The translations under genes were made by a program, and so were the position numbers. A stretch of DNA of 64,000 bases, taken from an uncultured Bacilli bacterium. Lineage in GTDB: Bacteria > Bacillota_I > Bacilli_A > RF39 > UBA660. Location of the stretch: positions 62,001 through 126,000 of the forward strand of contig CAKPHC010000005.1 of the NCBI GenBank assembly GCA_934155645.1. The letters run 5' to 3'. How positions within the stretch are numbered: the first letter of the stretch is position 1; each line of letters begins with the position of its first letter. The notes beneath the pieces are model-generated. The model did no database searches and had not been told where the DNA came from. It saw only the letters and a list, made by a program, of their open reading frames with translations. Of the stretch, positions 25,055-35,192 are shown in pieces.

Positions 25055-27013
25055 ATGAATAAAAAGAACATAAAAAGAGGATTGATTCCATATGTATTTT
25101 TAGTTTTATTAATACTTGGCATCTATTATGTATACAACGTTGTTAATGAAAAAATAAACCCATTTACATATGATCAATTTATTAATGAGTTAAATAAAAA
25201 TAATATTACAGAAATAACTATAGTACCAAAAGAACGTGCTAGTGTATATGAAATATCTGGTAAATTAAAAGGATATTCTGATAAAGAAATATTCTATGTA
25301 AAAGCACCTTTATCAGACTCTGTTATTAAAAATATAATTACAAACGAAGATGAGTTAGGATTTAAAATAACAACAGAAGCAGACCCTGATTCAAGTTCGT
25401 TACTATACATTGTAATTAATGTGTTACCAATGGTAATATTGATTGGCGGAGCTTTCTTCATTTTTTCAAAACAAATGGGAAGTGCTGGAAAATCAATGGA
25501 TTTTGGTAAGAGTAAAGCAAGACTTAATGACGAAAAAAATAAAGTTACATTTAAAGATGTTGCAGGATTAAAAGAAGAAAAAGAAGAAGTAAAAGAATTA
25601 ATCGATTTCTTAAAGAATCCTAAAAGATTCCAAAAATTAGGGGCCAGAATTCCTAAAGGAGTTTTATTAGTAGGACCTCCTGGAACAGGTAAGACATTAT
25701 TAGCAAAGGCTGTAGCAGGAGAAGCAAATGTTCCTTTCTATTACATAAGTGGTTCTGATTTCGTAGAACTATTCGTAGGTGTAGGTGCATCTCGTGTAAG
25801 AGACATGTTTAAACAAGCTAAACATAATGCTCCATGTTTGATATTTATTGACGAAATAGATGCAGTTGGACGTCAAAGAGGTACTGGTTTGGGTGGAGGA
25901 CATGATGAAAGAGAACAAACACTAAACCAATTATTAACTGAAATGGATGGATTTGGTGCTAACGAAGGAATAATTATTATTGCTGCTACAAATAGAGCGG
26001 ATGTATTAGACCCAGCATTATTAAGACCAGGAAGATTTGATAGACAAGTAACAGTTAACTTACCTGATATAAAAGGAAGAGAAGAAATACTTGCTGTTCA
26101 TGCAAAAAACAAAATATTAGCTCCTTCTGTTAAATTAAGTAATTTAGCAAAAAGGACACCAGGTTTCAGTGGAGCTGATCTTGAAAACTTATTAAATGAA
26201 GCAGCATTACTTGCAGTAAGACGTAACAAAGATGCAATTACAATGAGTGAAATAGATGAAGCAACTGACCGTGTATTAATGGGACCTGCAAAAGTAAGTA
26301 AAAAATATACTGAACAAGAAAAGAAAATGGTTGCATATCATGAAGCTGGACACGTCGTTTTAGGATTAAAATTAGATGATGCTAACGATGTACAAAAAGT
26401 TACAATAATTCCAAGAAGCTACGCTGGTGGATATGCAATGATGATTCCAAAAGAAGAAAAGTATACTTCTACAAAGAAAGAATTATTAGAAAGAATAACT
26501 GGACTACTAGGTGGTCGTGTTTCAGAAGAATTAAACTTTGGCGAAATAACTACTGGAGCTCATAACGATTTTGAAAAGGCAACAAAAATAGCAAGAAGTA
26601 TGGTAACTGAATATGGTATGAGTGATTTAGGGCCTGTTCAATTAGAACAACAAGAAGGCGGAGTGTTCTTAGGGCGTGATTACAATAAAACAAGAAATTT
26701 CTCTAACGAAGTAGCACATGAAATAGACTTAGAAATGAGAAAAATTATTGATGAATGTTATAAAAAAGCAAAAGAAATATTGAGTCAAAACGAAGATTTA
26801 GTAAAATTAATTGCGGATGCATTATTAGAACATGAAACATTAACAAAAGAACAAATCGAATACTTGGCAGAACATAAAGAAATGCCAAAAGAAGAACCTA
26901 GTTTCGAAAATTACAGTATGACAGAATTAAGAATGATGGCTAAAGAAAAAGGTATCAAAGGTTATACTAAAATGACTAAAGAAGAAATCATTGAAGAACT
27001 TAAGAAAGATTAA
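25055..27013 (+). CDS. ftsH: ATP-dependent zinc metalloprotease FtsH with Rho-N/SAP-like C-terminal extension
   Basis: Membrane-bound AAA+ protease that degrades misfolded membrane and regulatory proteins. 652 residues. Two N-terminal membrane helices (about 10-28 and 115-135) flank an extracytoplasmic domain. Walker A GPPGTGKT is at 207-214, Walker B is [11 protein letters not shown], and the second region of homology is [19 protein letters not shown]. The zinc site HEAGH is at 429-433. After the protease domain a tail of about 32 residues ([20 protein letters not shown] onward) resembles the helix-extended-loop-helix Rho N-terminal or SAP-type module, unusual for FtsH. AAGGAGG precedes the ATG. 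Confidence 0.96.
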   Translation: MNKKNIKRGLIPYVFLVLLILGIYYVYNVVNEKINPFTYDQFINELNKNNITEITIVPKERASVYEISGKLKGYSDKEIFYVKAPLSDSVIKNIITNEDELGFKITTEADPDSSSLLYIVINVLPMVILIGGAFFIFSKQMGSAGKSMDFGKSKARLNDEKNKVTFKDVAGLKEEKEEVKELIDFLKNPKRFQKLGARIPKGVLLVGPPGTGKTLLAKAVAGEANVPFYYISGSDFVELFVGVGASRVRDMFKQAKHNAPCLIFIDEIDAVGRQRGTGLGGGHDEREQTLNQLLTEMDGFGANEGIIIIAATNRADVLDPALLRPGRFDRQVTVNLPDIKGREEILAVHAKNKILAPSVKLSNLAKRTPGFSGADLENLLNEAALLAVRRNKDAITMSEIDEATDRVLMGPAKVSKKYTEQEKKMVAYHEAGHVVLGLKLDDANDVQKVTIIPRSYAGGYAMMIPKEEKYTSTKKELLERITGLLGGRVSEELNFGEITTGAHNDFEKATKIARSMVTEYGMSDLGPVQLEQQEGGVFLGRDYNKTRNFSNEVAHEIDLEMRKIIDECYKKAKEILSQNEDLVKLIADALLEHETLTKEQIEYLAEHKEMPKEEPSFENYSMTELRMMAKEKGIKGYTKMTKEEIIEELKKD

Positions 27014-27023
27014 GTTCTTTTCT
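26994..27023 (+). terminator. Terminator after ftsH
   Basis: AAGAACTT, ten-base loop, AAGTTCTT, followed by a T-rich tail. It starts inside the last ftsH codons. Confidence 0.75.
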
Positions 27024-27027
27024 TTTG

Positions 27028-27056
27028 TTGTGTAAAACAAAAAATAGTGTTATAAT
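27028..27056 (+). promoter_or_regulatory. Promoter for dusB
   Basis: TTGTGT at 27028-27033 and perfect TATAAT at 27051-27056 with 17-base spacing. Confidence 0.7.
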
Positions 27057-27074
27057 CAGTGCCAGGTGATTTTT

Positions 27075-28052
27075 ATGTGGAAAATCGGTAACGTAGAGAT
27101 TAAAAATCAAATAGTTTTAGCCCCTATGGCAGGTATATGTAATTCAAGTTTCAGAAGAATTGCTAAAGAAATGGGAGCGGGATTAATCTATGCTGAAATG
27201 GTAAGTGATAAGGCAATATTTTATAATAATAAAAAGACTATTGATATGTTACAAATGACGGAAGAAGAGCGACCCATTTCACAACAAATATTTGGTAGTG
27301 ATAAAGAATCGTTTGTAGAAGCTGCAAAGTATATTTACGAGAATATGCATCCAGATATTATTGATATAAACATGGGGTGTCCTGTTCCTAAAGTAGCCGT
27401 AAGAGCTCAAGCAGGAGCAGCATTATTAAAAAATCCAGAAAAGATTAGTGAAATAGTTAAAGCTGTAGTAGAATCTGTCCCAGTTCCTGTTACGGTAAAA
27501 ATAAGAAGCGGCTGGGATAGTAATAATATTAATGCTGTAGAAGTAGCTCAAATATGTGAAAGTGCTGGTGCTAGTGCTATATGTGTTCATGGAAGAACAA
27601 GGAGTCAAGGATATAGTGGACATGCAGATTGGAATATAATAAAAAAAGTAAAAGAATCCGTTTCTATACCAGTAATAGGAAATGGTGATATAACTGACGT
27701 GTATTCAGCCAAAAAAATGTTGGATGAAACAAAATGTGATGCAATAATGATTGGTAGAGCTCTTTTAGGAAATCCATGGCTAATAAAAGAAACTTTGGAA
27801 TACTTAGAGACTGGTAAGAAACCATCTCCAGTTTCTCCTATAGATAAAATAGATATGTGTCTAAAACATTTAAAATATTTATTAGAAGTGAAAGACGAAA
27901 AATTAGCTGTATTAGAAATAAGAAATCATGTTGCCTGGTATTTAAAGGGCCTTCCTAAATCAAGTGAAATTAAAAATAAAATATATCAAACTAAGAACAT
28001 TAATGATATAATTAATATATTAAATGAATATAAGAAAGATTTTGAGGATTAA
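27075..28052 (+). CDS. dusB: tRNA-dihydrouridine synthase (DusB type)
   Basis: FMN-dependent reductase that converts uridines of the tRNA D-arm to dihydrouridine. 325 residues from the ATG at 27075. An in-frame GTG at 27066 lies inside the AGGTG ribosome site and is rejected. The TIM barrel starts NQIVLAPMAGICNSSFRRIA. DINMGCPVPKV with the active Cys, CVHGRTRSQGYSG and NGDITD with the phosphate-binding end IGRALLGNPW are all present. It lies just downstream of ftsH, a common Firmicute arrangement, and is first of dusB-RDD-lysS. Confidence 0.95.
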   Translation: MWKIGNVEIKNQIVLAPMAGICNSSFRRIAKEMGAGLIYAEMVSDKAIFYNNKKTIDMLQMTEEERPISQQIFGSDKESFVEAAKYIYENMHPDIIDINMGCPVPKVAVRAQAGAALLKNPEKISEIVKAVVESVPVPVTVKIRSGWDSNNINAVEVAQICESAGASAICVHGRTRSQGYSGHADWNIIKKVKESVSIPVIGNGDITDVYSAKKMLDETKCDAIMIGRALLGNPWLIKETLEYLETGKKPSPVSPIDKIDMCLKHLKYLLEVKDEKLAVLEIRNHVAWYLKGLPKSSEIKNKIYQTKNINDIINILNEYKKDFED

Positions 28053-28055
28053 TTT

Positions 28056-28637
28056 ATGAAAAAAACATTTTTCAAAAGAATACTAGCATATCTTATTGAC
28101 TGTATAATATTATTCTTTGCTTTATTAATAATTGGATTATTTATTCCAACATTTGGAAATACTAACGAACTTAATACTAGGTTAACAGACCTTTATGAGA
28201 AATATTCATCACAAGAAATTACAATCAATGAATTTACTAAAGAAAGCCAAGATATTAATTATGACATAACAAAAGCAACTTATTTATCATCAATTGCAGG
28301 AATTGTAGTATATATACTTTACTTTGCAATATATCCGGTTTATAATAATGGACAAACTTTAGGTAAAAAACTCTTAAAAATTAAAGTGTTAAAAAATGAT
28401 GATAAACCAGTTAATATTAATTCGTTATTTATCAGAAGCTTAATTCCATATGGAATTTTGATGAATTTAGTATTAGTAATCTTAATATTGTTTGTTAACA
28501 AAAGTGCATACATGAGCATTAGCGGAGTTTTAAGTAGCATTCACATGTTTGTTTTAATTGCAACAATTATAGCGATGGCTGCTACCGGAAGAGGAATTCA
28601 TGACTATTTAGCAAATACTAAAGTAGAAGAAATATAG
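28056..28637 (+). CDS. RDD family membrane protein
   Basis: 193 residues with three to four membrane helices. The RDD signature is recognisable in modified form: KRILAYLIDCIILFF at the start (Arg then Asp in helix 1), then YNNGQTLGKKLLKIKVLK between helices 2 and 3, and a final GRGIHDYLANT. The family's role is uncertain; some members are linked to cation exchange. It is three bases after dusB and 15 bases before lysS, so co-transcribed. Confidence 0.88.
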   Translation: MKKTFFKRILAYLIDCIILFFALLIIGLFIPTFGNTNELNTRLTDLYEKYSSQEITINEFTKESQDINYDITKATYLSSIAGIVVYILYFAIYPVYNNGQTLGKKLLKIKVLKNDDKPVNINSLFIRSLIPYGILMNLVLVILILFVNKSAYMSISGVLSSIHMFVLIATIIAMAATGRGIHDYLANTKVEEI

Positions 28638-28652
28638 AATGGAGTGAAATAA

Positions 28653-30125
28653 ATGAGAGAATTTTCAGAACAAGAATTAGTTAGAAGAGAAAAAATAAAT
28701 GATATCAAAAAAGTATGTAATCCATATCCTGAAAGATATGAAGTTACACACAGTTTAAAAGAAGCAAGTATGTTACCAGATGAAACAACAGGAGTAAGAG
28801 TTGCTGGGCGTATAGTATTCATGAGAAAAATGGGTAAAATGAGTTTCATCAAATTAAGAGATATAGAAAGTGATTTACAAGTTTCAATAAAGATAGATTT
28901 AGTTGGCGAAGATAAGTATTCTTTCTTTAAAGACAATATAGACGTAGGCGATTTTATTGGTGCTGAAGGTGAAATATTCACAACTCATACCGGTGAAAAA
29001 ACTCTACGTGCTTCATCATTTGAATTCTTAGGAAAAGCTTTAAAACCACTTCCTGAAAAATTTCATGGATTAACTGATTTGGAAGCCTGCTATAGAAATC
29101 GTTATGTAGATTTAATTATGAATGAAGATACTAGATTACGTTTCATGACTAGAATTAGATTTATTAGAGAATTACGTAATTATCTTGATAATTTAGGATA
29201 TATGGAAATAGAAACTCCAATCTTAAACAATAAAGCAAGTGGTGCTACAGCAAGACCTTTTAAAGCACATCATAATGCATTGGATTTAGATGTATATTTA
29301 AGAATAGCACCTGAAACATATTTAAAAAGAGCAGTTGTTGGAGGAATACCAAAGGTATATGAAATAGCAAGATGCTTCAGAAATGAAGGAATGGATGCAT
29401 CTCATTTACAAGATTTCACAATGATTGAAGGATACCAAGCTTACTTTAATTATGAAGACAACATGAAGTTTATTCAAAAAATGTTACAAACAATAATCAT
29501 GAATATTTTTGGGACACTAACAATTAAATTTGGTGATAAAGAAATAGATATGAGTGGTGATTGGGGTCGTGTATCTTTCCGTGAGTTATTAATTAAATAT
29601 GCAAATATTGACATAGAAGTAGAAAATACAAAAGAAAAATTATTAGCTAAAATTCTAGAAAACAAAATAGAAGTAGAAAGTGAAACTCCAATTGAAAACT
29701 TGGGATTTGGTAACTTAGTAGATGTATTATATAAGAAAGTAGCTAGACCTCATATGTTAGGACCTGTATATTTAACTGAACATCCTACAAGCCTATCTCC
29801 TCTTGCAAGAAGTAATGATGAACGTCCAGAAATCAGCGACCGTTTCCAATTAGTTATTAATGGTGCTGAAATAGTTAATGGATATTCAGAATTAGTTGAC
29901 CCTCAAGAACAAGAAAAGAGATTATTAGAACAAGCTGTTTTAAAAGCTGGCGGTGACGAAGAAGCTATGGAAATGGATTATGACTACATAGGTGCTATGG
30001 AATATGGAATGCCACCTATCTCAGGTTGGGGCATGGGAATTGATCGATTAATTCAATTATTAACAAACAGCGAAAATATAAAAGACGTTGTTATGTTCCC
30101 TCTAATGAGACCATTAGATAAATAA
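28653..30125 (+). CDS. lysS: Lysyl-tRNA synthetase, class II
   Basis: Charges tRNA-Lys. 490 residues. The N-terminal OB-fold anticodon-binding domain (GVRVAGRIVFMRKMGKMSFI) is followed by the class II catalytic core: motif 1 around IETPILN, motif 2 CFRNEGMDASHLQDFTMIE, and motif 3 GWGMGIDRLIQLLTNS. The EIARCFRNEG and NGYSELVDP segments are typical of bacterial LysS. No T-box leader is seen: the gap to the preceding gene is 15 bases. Confidence 0.97.
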   Translation: MREFSEQELVRREKINDIKKVCNPYPERYEVTHSLKEASMLPDETTGVRVAGRIVFMRKMGKMSFIKLRDIESDLQVSIKIDLVGEDKYSFFKDNIDVGDFIGAEGEIFTTHTGEKTLRASSFEFLGKALKPLPEKFHGLTDLEACYRNRYVDLIMNEDTRLRFMTRIRFIRELRNYLDNLGYMEIETPILNNKASGATARPFKAHHNALDLDVYLRIAPETYLKRAVVGGIPKVYEIARCFRNEGMDASHLQDFTMIEGYQAYFNYEDNMKFIQKMLQTIIMNIFGTLTIKFGDKEIDMSGDWGRVSFRELLIKYANIDIEVENTKEKLLAKILENKIEVESETPIENLGFGNLVDVLYKKVARPHMLGPVYLTEHPTSLSPLARSNDERPEISDRFQLVINGAEIVNGYSELVDPQEQEKRLLEQAVLKAGGDEEAMEMDYDYIGAMEYGMPPISGWGMGIDRLIQLLTNSENIKDVVMFPLMRPLDK

Positions 30126-30133
30126 TATAATAC

Positions 30134-30164
30134 AAAGAGTTGTTGATATAACAACTCTTTTTTC
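30134..30164 (+). terminator. Terminator of dusB-RDD-lysS
   Basis: AAGAGTTGT, six-base loop, ACAACTCTT, then TTTTTC. Confidence 0.88.
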
Positions 30165-30264
30165 TTGATTTATCCATCGAAATATAAAGAAAATAAGGTG
30201 AAATTTGGTATAAAAACTTGTTTTTGTACTAAAATATTGTATAATTAAAAATGGGAGGGTTAAA

Positions 30265-31659
30265 ATGAAGAAACACAATTTATTTAAAGTGATTGGTATT
30301 ACAATCATAGTAGCAGTTTTATTAACGTGGATTTTTCCTATAACTTATTTTGGTTATAGTCTAACAGAAGAAGCACGTAGCCAAGTTGGATTATTTGAAT
30401 TATTCTCATATGGTCCAGTACTTTTCTATTATTTTGGTAGCATAGTTTTCTATGTACTAGCTATTGGTGGATTCTATGGTGTTTTACATGGAATTGATGG
30501 TTATAGAAACCTATTAGATAGAATAGTAGAAAAATTTAAAGGAAAAGAAAAATGGTTCTTAATTTCTGTTATGGTGTTATTATCATTGATTACATCAATG
30601 GCAGGATTAACAACAGCTCTATTATTTATATTCCCATTGATTATTTCAATAATTTTATTAATGGGATATAACAAACAAACAGCAGCATTAGCAACTATTG
30701 GTTCTGTTGCAGTTGGATTAATTGGTACAACAGTATCAGCAACTAACATTAATGCTGTTGTTGGATTATTATCATTAGATTTTAGTTCTGAATTATTAAC
30801 TAAAACAATTATTTTAATTGTAGGATTAGTATTATTAATATTTAATGTATTAACTTATGCTAAGAAAAATAAAACTACTAATAAAGAAGAATTAGTTAAT
30901 GTTCCAGTTTCTAATGATTCTAAGAAAAAAGTATGGCCTATTATAGTAATTGTTGATTTAATCATATTAGTTATGATTTTATCTGCTGCATCTTGGGAAA
31001 CTGTATTTGGTGTAAAATTATTTAATACAGTTCATGATGCTGTAATGCAATTTAAGATTGGTGATTTTGCTATATTTGGTAAAATCTTAGGAGAAAGCAA
31101 CACTTTAGCTTTCGGAAAATGGTCTTTAACTGAGTTCACACTTTTAATTACTTTAGGAGCAGGATTAATAAGTCTATTCTATAAAAAGAGTTTCAACGAT
31201 TTTATTAAATCTTTCTTTGAGGGTATGAAAAAAGCGTTTACTCCAGCAGTATTAATATTCTTTGCTTATATAGTATTAGTTATTACTGCTACACATCCAG
31301 TATTATTAACAATCTTTAAACCATTATTAACTGCTACAAAAGGATTTAATGTATTTACAATGAGTATTGTTGCATTCTTCAGTAGTGTATTCAATATTGA
31401 AGCATACTATACAGCTTCTGCTTTCATTCCTTACGTTGCTTCAATCATTACTGATACAACAACTTATCCATTAATTGCTGTTGTATGGCAAGCAATGTAC
31501 GGATTATCAATGCTTATTGCACCTACAAGTTTAGTGTTAATTGCAACTTTATCTTACCTAAACATTTCATTTGGAAAATGGGTAAAAGCATCATGGAAAT
31601 TAATCCTTGAAATTTTAGTTGCATTATTGTTAATATTTACAATACTAGTATTGATTTAA
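30265..31659 (+). CDS. YfcC/DcuC-like membrane transporter
   Basis: 464 residues with about 11-12 hydrophobic helices. The start (VIGITIIVAVLLTWIFPITY) and the pattern of a mid-protein charged loop (YAKKNKTTNKEE) followed by a second helical bundle resemble the YfcC/C4-dicarboxylate anaerobic carrier family. The second half has repeated helix-breaking Thr/Ser/Pro segments (FNIEAYYTASAFIPYVASII, LIAPTSLVLIATLSYL), as at ion-transporter substrate sites. The substrate is unknown; amino acids or dicarboxylates are candidates. It is a single-gene unit with a GGGAGGG ribosome site and terminators on both sides. Confidence 0.7.
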   Translation: MKKHNLFKVIGITIIVAVLLTWIFPITYFGYSLTEEARSQVGLFELFSYGPVLFYYFGSIVFYVLAIGGFYGVLHGIDGYRNLLDRIVEKFKGKEKWFLISVMVLLSLITSMAGLTTALLFIFPLIISIILLMGYNKQTAALATIGSVAVGLIGTTVSATNINAVVGLLSLDFSSELLTKTIILIVGLVLLIFNVLTYAKKNKTTNKEELVNVPVSNDSKKKVWPIIVIVDLIILVMILSAASWETVFGVKLFNTVHDAVMQFKIGDFAIFGKILGESNTLAFGKWSLTEFTLLITLGAGLISLFYKKSFNDFIKSFFEGMKKAFTPAVLIFFAYIVLVITATHPVLLTIFKPLLTATKGFNVFTMSIVAFFSSVFNIEAYYTASAFIPYVASIITDTTTYPLIAVVWQAMYGLSMLIAPTSLVLIATLSYLNISFGKWVKASWKLILEILVALLLIFTILVLI

Positions 31660-31679
31660 AAGAACTTCGGTTCTTTTTT
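31659..31679 (+). terminator. Terminator after the YfcC-like gene
   Basis: AAGAAC, stable TTCG tetraloop, GTTCTT, then a T run. Confidence 0.88.
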
Positions 31680-31737
31680 GTTTATCTTTTTAAATAAAAG
31701 AACATAATAAACATAGAATAGTATGAAAGGAGATTCT

Positions 31738-34044
31738 ATGTTTTCAAAATTTACAGAAGAAGCAAGAAAAGTATTAATAGGTGCTAAAAAAGAGATGAGT
31801 GAATTAAGACACCCTTATGTTGGAAGTGAACATTTATTGTTATCAATCTTGAAAAATAAAAATAGCAATATAGCTAAAAAATTAAAAAAATATAATCTAG
31901 ACTATGAGGGATTCAAAAAAGAAATCATTTCAATTATTGGCAAAGGAACAGAAGAAATAGAATGGTACTTATACACACCACTACTAAAAAAGGTTATCGA
32001 AGATGCAATGATTGAAGCTAGAAATCAAAATATAGATGTATCCCCAGAACTATTGCTTTCTTCATTAATTCAAGAAGGAGAAGGTATAGCAATTAGAATT
32101 ATGCTTTCGATGAATATAGATTTGGATAGTATATTAACAGATTTCTGTGCAAAAAACATTTCAAAAAAATCAAAAGTAAAAAAGAAACTAATGATTGATG
32201 AATATGGGTATGATATGACTAAGAAAGCTTTACAGGAAGAATTAGACCCAGTTGTAGGTCGCGATAAAGAAATACAAAGGTTAATTGAAATCTTATGTAG
32301 ACGAACTAAAAATAATCCTCTTTTGATAGGTGATGCTGGAGTAGGAAAAACAGCAATAGTAGAAGAATTATCAAGAAGAATAACGACTAATAATGTACCA
32401 ATTCAATTAAGAAATAAGAGAATAGTATCGATTTCAATGTCCAGTTTAGTTGCAGGTACTAAATATAGAGGAGAATTTGAAGAGAGAATAACTAAAATGC
32501 TAAAAGAATTAGAGCAAGATAATAATGTAATTATTTTTATTGATGAAATGCATACCTTAGTTGGTGCTGGCGGAGCGGAAGGTGCTATTGATGCATCAAA
32601 TATATTAAAACCCATTTTAGCTCGTGGAAAATTAAAAATAATTGGTGCAACTACTACTGAAGAGTATAAAAAGTTCATTGAAGAAGATAGAGCGTTAGAT
32701 AGACGATTTCAAACTATAATAATAGATGAACCAACCATTTCCAAAACAAAAGAAATATTGTATCAATTAAAACCTATATATGAAAGCTTTCATAATGTAT
32801 CCATTTCTAATGAGATTATAGATATGATTGTAGAACTTTCTAATAAATATATTTATAATCGAAAACAACCAGATAAATCGATTGATATTTTAGATGAAGT
32901 TTGTTCCAAAGTATCAATTTCCAAAGATAAAAAAGATATTAATTTACAAACTTTAAATAAAGAGTTGCTAGAATTAATTGAAAAGAAAAATATAGCAATC
33001 GTTAATCAAAATTTTATCGAAGCATCCAAAATTAGAAGAAAAGAAAAAGAGATAGAAGATAAAATCAATAGAATTGAAAATAAATTAATGGGAAAAACTA
33101 ATCCTAAATTGATTTTAAAAGAGGATATTTATGAAGTGGTTAATATAAAAGCTAAAATACCAGTATATGAATTATCTAATCAAAACGAAAAAGAAGTAAT
33201 TAAATTAAAAGAAAAATTATCAAAAAAAGTTATTGGACAAGGAAAAGCGGTAACTGAACTATATCAAATTTCTAAACGAATTAAATTAGGTTTCAAGGAT
33301 TCTAATAAACCAATATCCCTTCTTTTTGTTGGACCAACCGGTGTAGGTAAAACACTATTGGTAAAAGAATTTGCCAAGGAATTTATTGGTGACAACAACT
33401 TAATAACATTGGATATGAGTGAATACCGTGAGGAACATACTATAAGTAAAATAATAGGATCTCCGCCAGGTTATGTAGGGTATTCAAATAAAAATACGGT
33501 AATAGAAGAAATAAGAAACAAACCATATTCGGTTATTTTGGTCGATGAAATAGAGAAAGCTCATCCATCTGTAATTAATTTGTTCCTTCAAATTTTAGAT
33601 GAAGGCAAGTTAAAAGATTCAACTGGCAATGTGACTCGCTTTGACCATAATATAATAATTATGACTTCTAATATTGGGTTCAACAAAACTACAATTGGAT
33701 TTAGCAATAACGAAGAAGATGTCGTAAATGAAAAACTAAAAGATTACTTAAGTCCAGAGATTATTAATAGAATAGATGAAGTAGTAGTTTTCAACAGATT
33801 AACAAAAATAGACTTAGAAACAATATTAAAAATGAAGATTAAAGAGATAAAATCAAAATTCAAAGAAAAGGGAATAAGTATTAATGTTGGACCAAAAGTA
33901 ATAGAAGAAATAATAGAAGAAAGTAAATACGAGCAGTATGGCGCTAGAAAAGTGGATAAGATAATAAAAAGAAAAATAGATGACTTGATTATTGACAGTC
34001 TATTACAAGGAAAAACTAAGTTAAATATTCAGACGATACATTGA
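31738..34044 (+). CDS. clpC: ATP-dependent Clp protease ATP-binding subunit ClpC
   Basis: Hsp100 unfoldase that feeds substrates to ClpP. 768 residues from the ATG at 31738. The in-frame ATG at 31723 is inside the AAAGGAG ribosome-site region and is rejected. The Clp N-domain repeats (FTEEARKVLIGAKKEM, HPYVGSEHLLLSIL) come first. AAA-1 has Walker A GDAGVGKT at 198-205, and a UVR-like middle segment (NFIEASKIRRKEKEIED) supports ClpC rather than ClpB. AAA-2 has GPTGVGKT at 532-539. It is somewhat shorter than typical ClpC (about 810). ctsR-mcsA-mcsB are not beside it. The stop is TGA, inside a terminator. Confidence 0.92.
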   Translation: MFSKFTEEARKVLIGAKKEMSELRHPYVGSEHLLLSILKNKNSNIAKKLKKYNLDYEGFKKEIISIIGKGTEEIEWYLYTPLLKKVIEDAMIEARNQNIDVSPELLLSSLIQEGEGIAIRIMLSMNIDLDSILTDFCAKNISKKSKVKKKLMIDEYGYDMTKKALQEELDPVVGRDKEIQRLIEILCRRTKNNPLLIGDAGVGKTAIVEELSRRITTNNVPIQLRNKRIVSISMSSLVAGTKYRGEFEERITKMLKELEQDNNVIIFIDEMHTLVGAGGAEGAIDASNILKPILARGKLKIIGATTTEEYKKFIEEDRALDRRFQTIIIDEPTISKTKEILYQLKPIYESFHNVSISNEIIDMIVELSNKYIYNRKQPDKSIDILDEVCSKVSISKDKKDINLQTLNKELLELIEKKNIAIVNQNFIEASKIRRKEKEIEDKINRIENKLMGKTNPKLILKEDIYEVVNIKAKIPVYELSNQNEKEVIKLKEKLSKKVIGQGKAVTELYQISKRIKLGFKDSNKPISLLFVGPTGVGKTLLVKEFAKEFIGDNNLITLDMSEYREEHTISKIIGSPPGYVGYSNKNTVIEEIRNKPYSVILVDEIEKAHPSVINLFLQILDEGKLKDSTGNVTRFDHNIIIMTSNIGFNKTTIGFSNNEEDVVNEKLKDYLSPEIINRIDEVVVFNRLTKIDLETILKMKIKEIKSKFKEKGISINVGPKVIEEIIEESKYEQYGARKVDKIIKRKIDDLIIDSLLQGKTKLNIQTIH

Positions 34045-34061
34045 TTGTATCGCTTTTTTTT
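34034..34061 (+). terminator. Terminator after clpC
   Basis: CGATACA, five-base loop, TGTATCG, then C and a run of T. The stem spans the clpC stop codon. Confidence 0.85.
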
Positions 34062-34069
34062 GTTATAAT
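34041..34069 (+). promoter_or_regulatory. Promoter for prfB, overlapping the clpC terminator
   Basis: TTGATT at 34041-34046 and TATAAT at 34064-34069 with 17-base spacing. The -35 element lies in the loop and right arm of the terminator hairpin. Confidence 0.65.
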
Positions 34070-34098
34070 CATTCTAGAATAAAGACAAGGAGCAAATT

Positions 34099-35188
34099 AT
34101 GGATTTTAACGAACTAAAAAAATGTTTAGAAATAAATCAAAAAAAGATTGAAGACTTGTGGAGGTCACTTTGACATTGAATCAATCAATATAAAAATTAA
34201 AAGTTTAGAACATGAAATAACCAAAGATGGATTTTGGAATGATAAAAACAATGCTGAAAAAGTAATAGATGAGCTTAATTCTTTAAAGCAAATTTCGAAT
34301 TCAATTACTGATGTCAAAAAACGCATTTTAGACAATATTGATATTCTTTCATCCATTAATGACGATAAAGAAATGCTATTAATGTTGGAGGAGGAAGTAA
34401 TAAGTATAAATAAAGAGGTTGCAAAGCTTGAAATAAATTTGTTGTTGAATGAACCTTATGATAAGAATAACTGTATTTTAGAAATACACTCGGGTGCTGG
34501 AGGTACAGAAGCTTGTGATTGGGCTAATATGCTTTACAGGATGTACCTAAGATGGTGTGAAAAAAAGAGATACTCTGTCGAAGTCTTGGATTTGCAAGAG
34601 GGCGAAGAAGTAGGTATCAAAAGTGTATATTTACTAGTAAAGGGTAAAAATAGTTATGGATATTTAAAAAATGAAAAAGGAATTCATAGATTAGTAAGAT
34701 TATCACCATTTGATGCGAATAATAAAAGACATACCTCATTCGCTTCTGTTGATGTGGTGCCAGAGTTTGATAATACTGTAGATATTGAAATAGATGAAAA
34801 AGATTTAAAAATAGACGTATATCGTTCGAGTGGTGCTGGCGGACAACATGTAAACACCACTGATAGTGCAGTAAGAATTACTCATCTTCCAACTAAAACG
34901 GTGGTAACTTGTCAAAGTCAAAGAAGTCAAATCCAAAATAGAGAAAAAGCGATGCAGATGTTAAAAAGTAAACTTAAGATTATGGAAATAGAGAAGAAAA
35001 ATGATGAGTTAGCGACTCTTCGTGGTGAACAAAAAAATATAGAATTTGGTTCACAAATAAGAAGTTATGTAATGCATCCATATTCAATGGTTAAAGACCA
35101 CAGAACTAATTGTGAAACAAGTAATGTTGAAAAGGTTCTAGATGGAGACATTGATATGTTTATAGAAGCAAATTTAAAAAGGAGATAA
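34099..35188 (+). CDS. prfB: Peptide chain release factor 2, with programmed +1 frameshift
   Basis: RF2 releases peptides at UGA and UAA. The reading frame starts at the ATG at 34099 (AAGGAG upstream) and meets an in-frame TGA at codon 25 (34171-34173). It resumes in the +1 frame at GAC (34172) to 35188, giving 362 residues, the normal RF2 length. The shift site is canonical: a GGAGG internal Shine-Dalgarno sequence, three bases, then CTT TGA C. Low RF2 stalls at the UGA and promotes slippage, so the gene senses its own product. SPF, the stop-recognition tripeptide, appears in RLSPFDANN. The catalytic GGQ is at about 247-249. It is not a broken gene. Confidence 0.96.
34160..34174 (+). promoter_or_regulatory. 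prfB +1 frameshift signal
   Basis: GGAGG, TCA, then CTT TGA C. The spacing between the internal ribosome-like site and the slippery CTT codon is the conserved three bases. Confidence 0.93.
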
Positions 35189-35192
35189 TATA

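Noticed and set aside
28638..28652. Possible T-box leader for lysS
   Set aside because: Only 15 bases separate lysS from the preceding gene, too few for a T-box.
34099..34173. Apparent truncation of prfB by an early TGA
   Set aside because: It is the conserved programmed +1 frameshift with an internal Shine-Dalgarno sequence and CTT TGA C; the downstream frame is full length.
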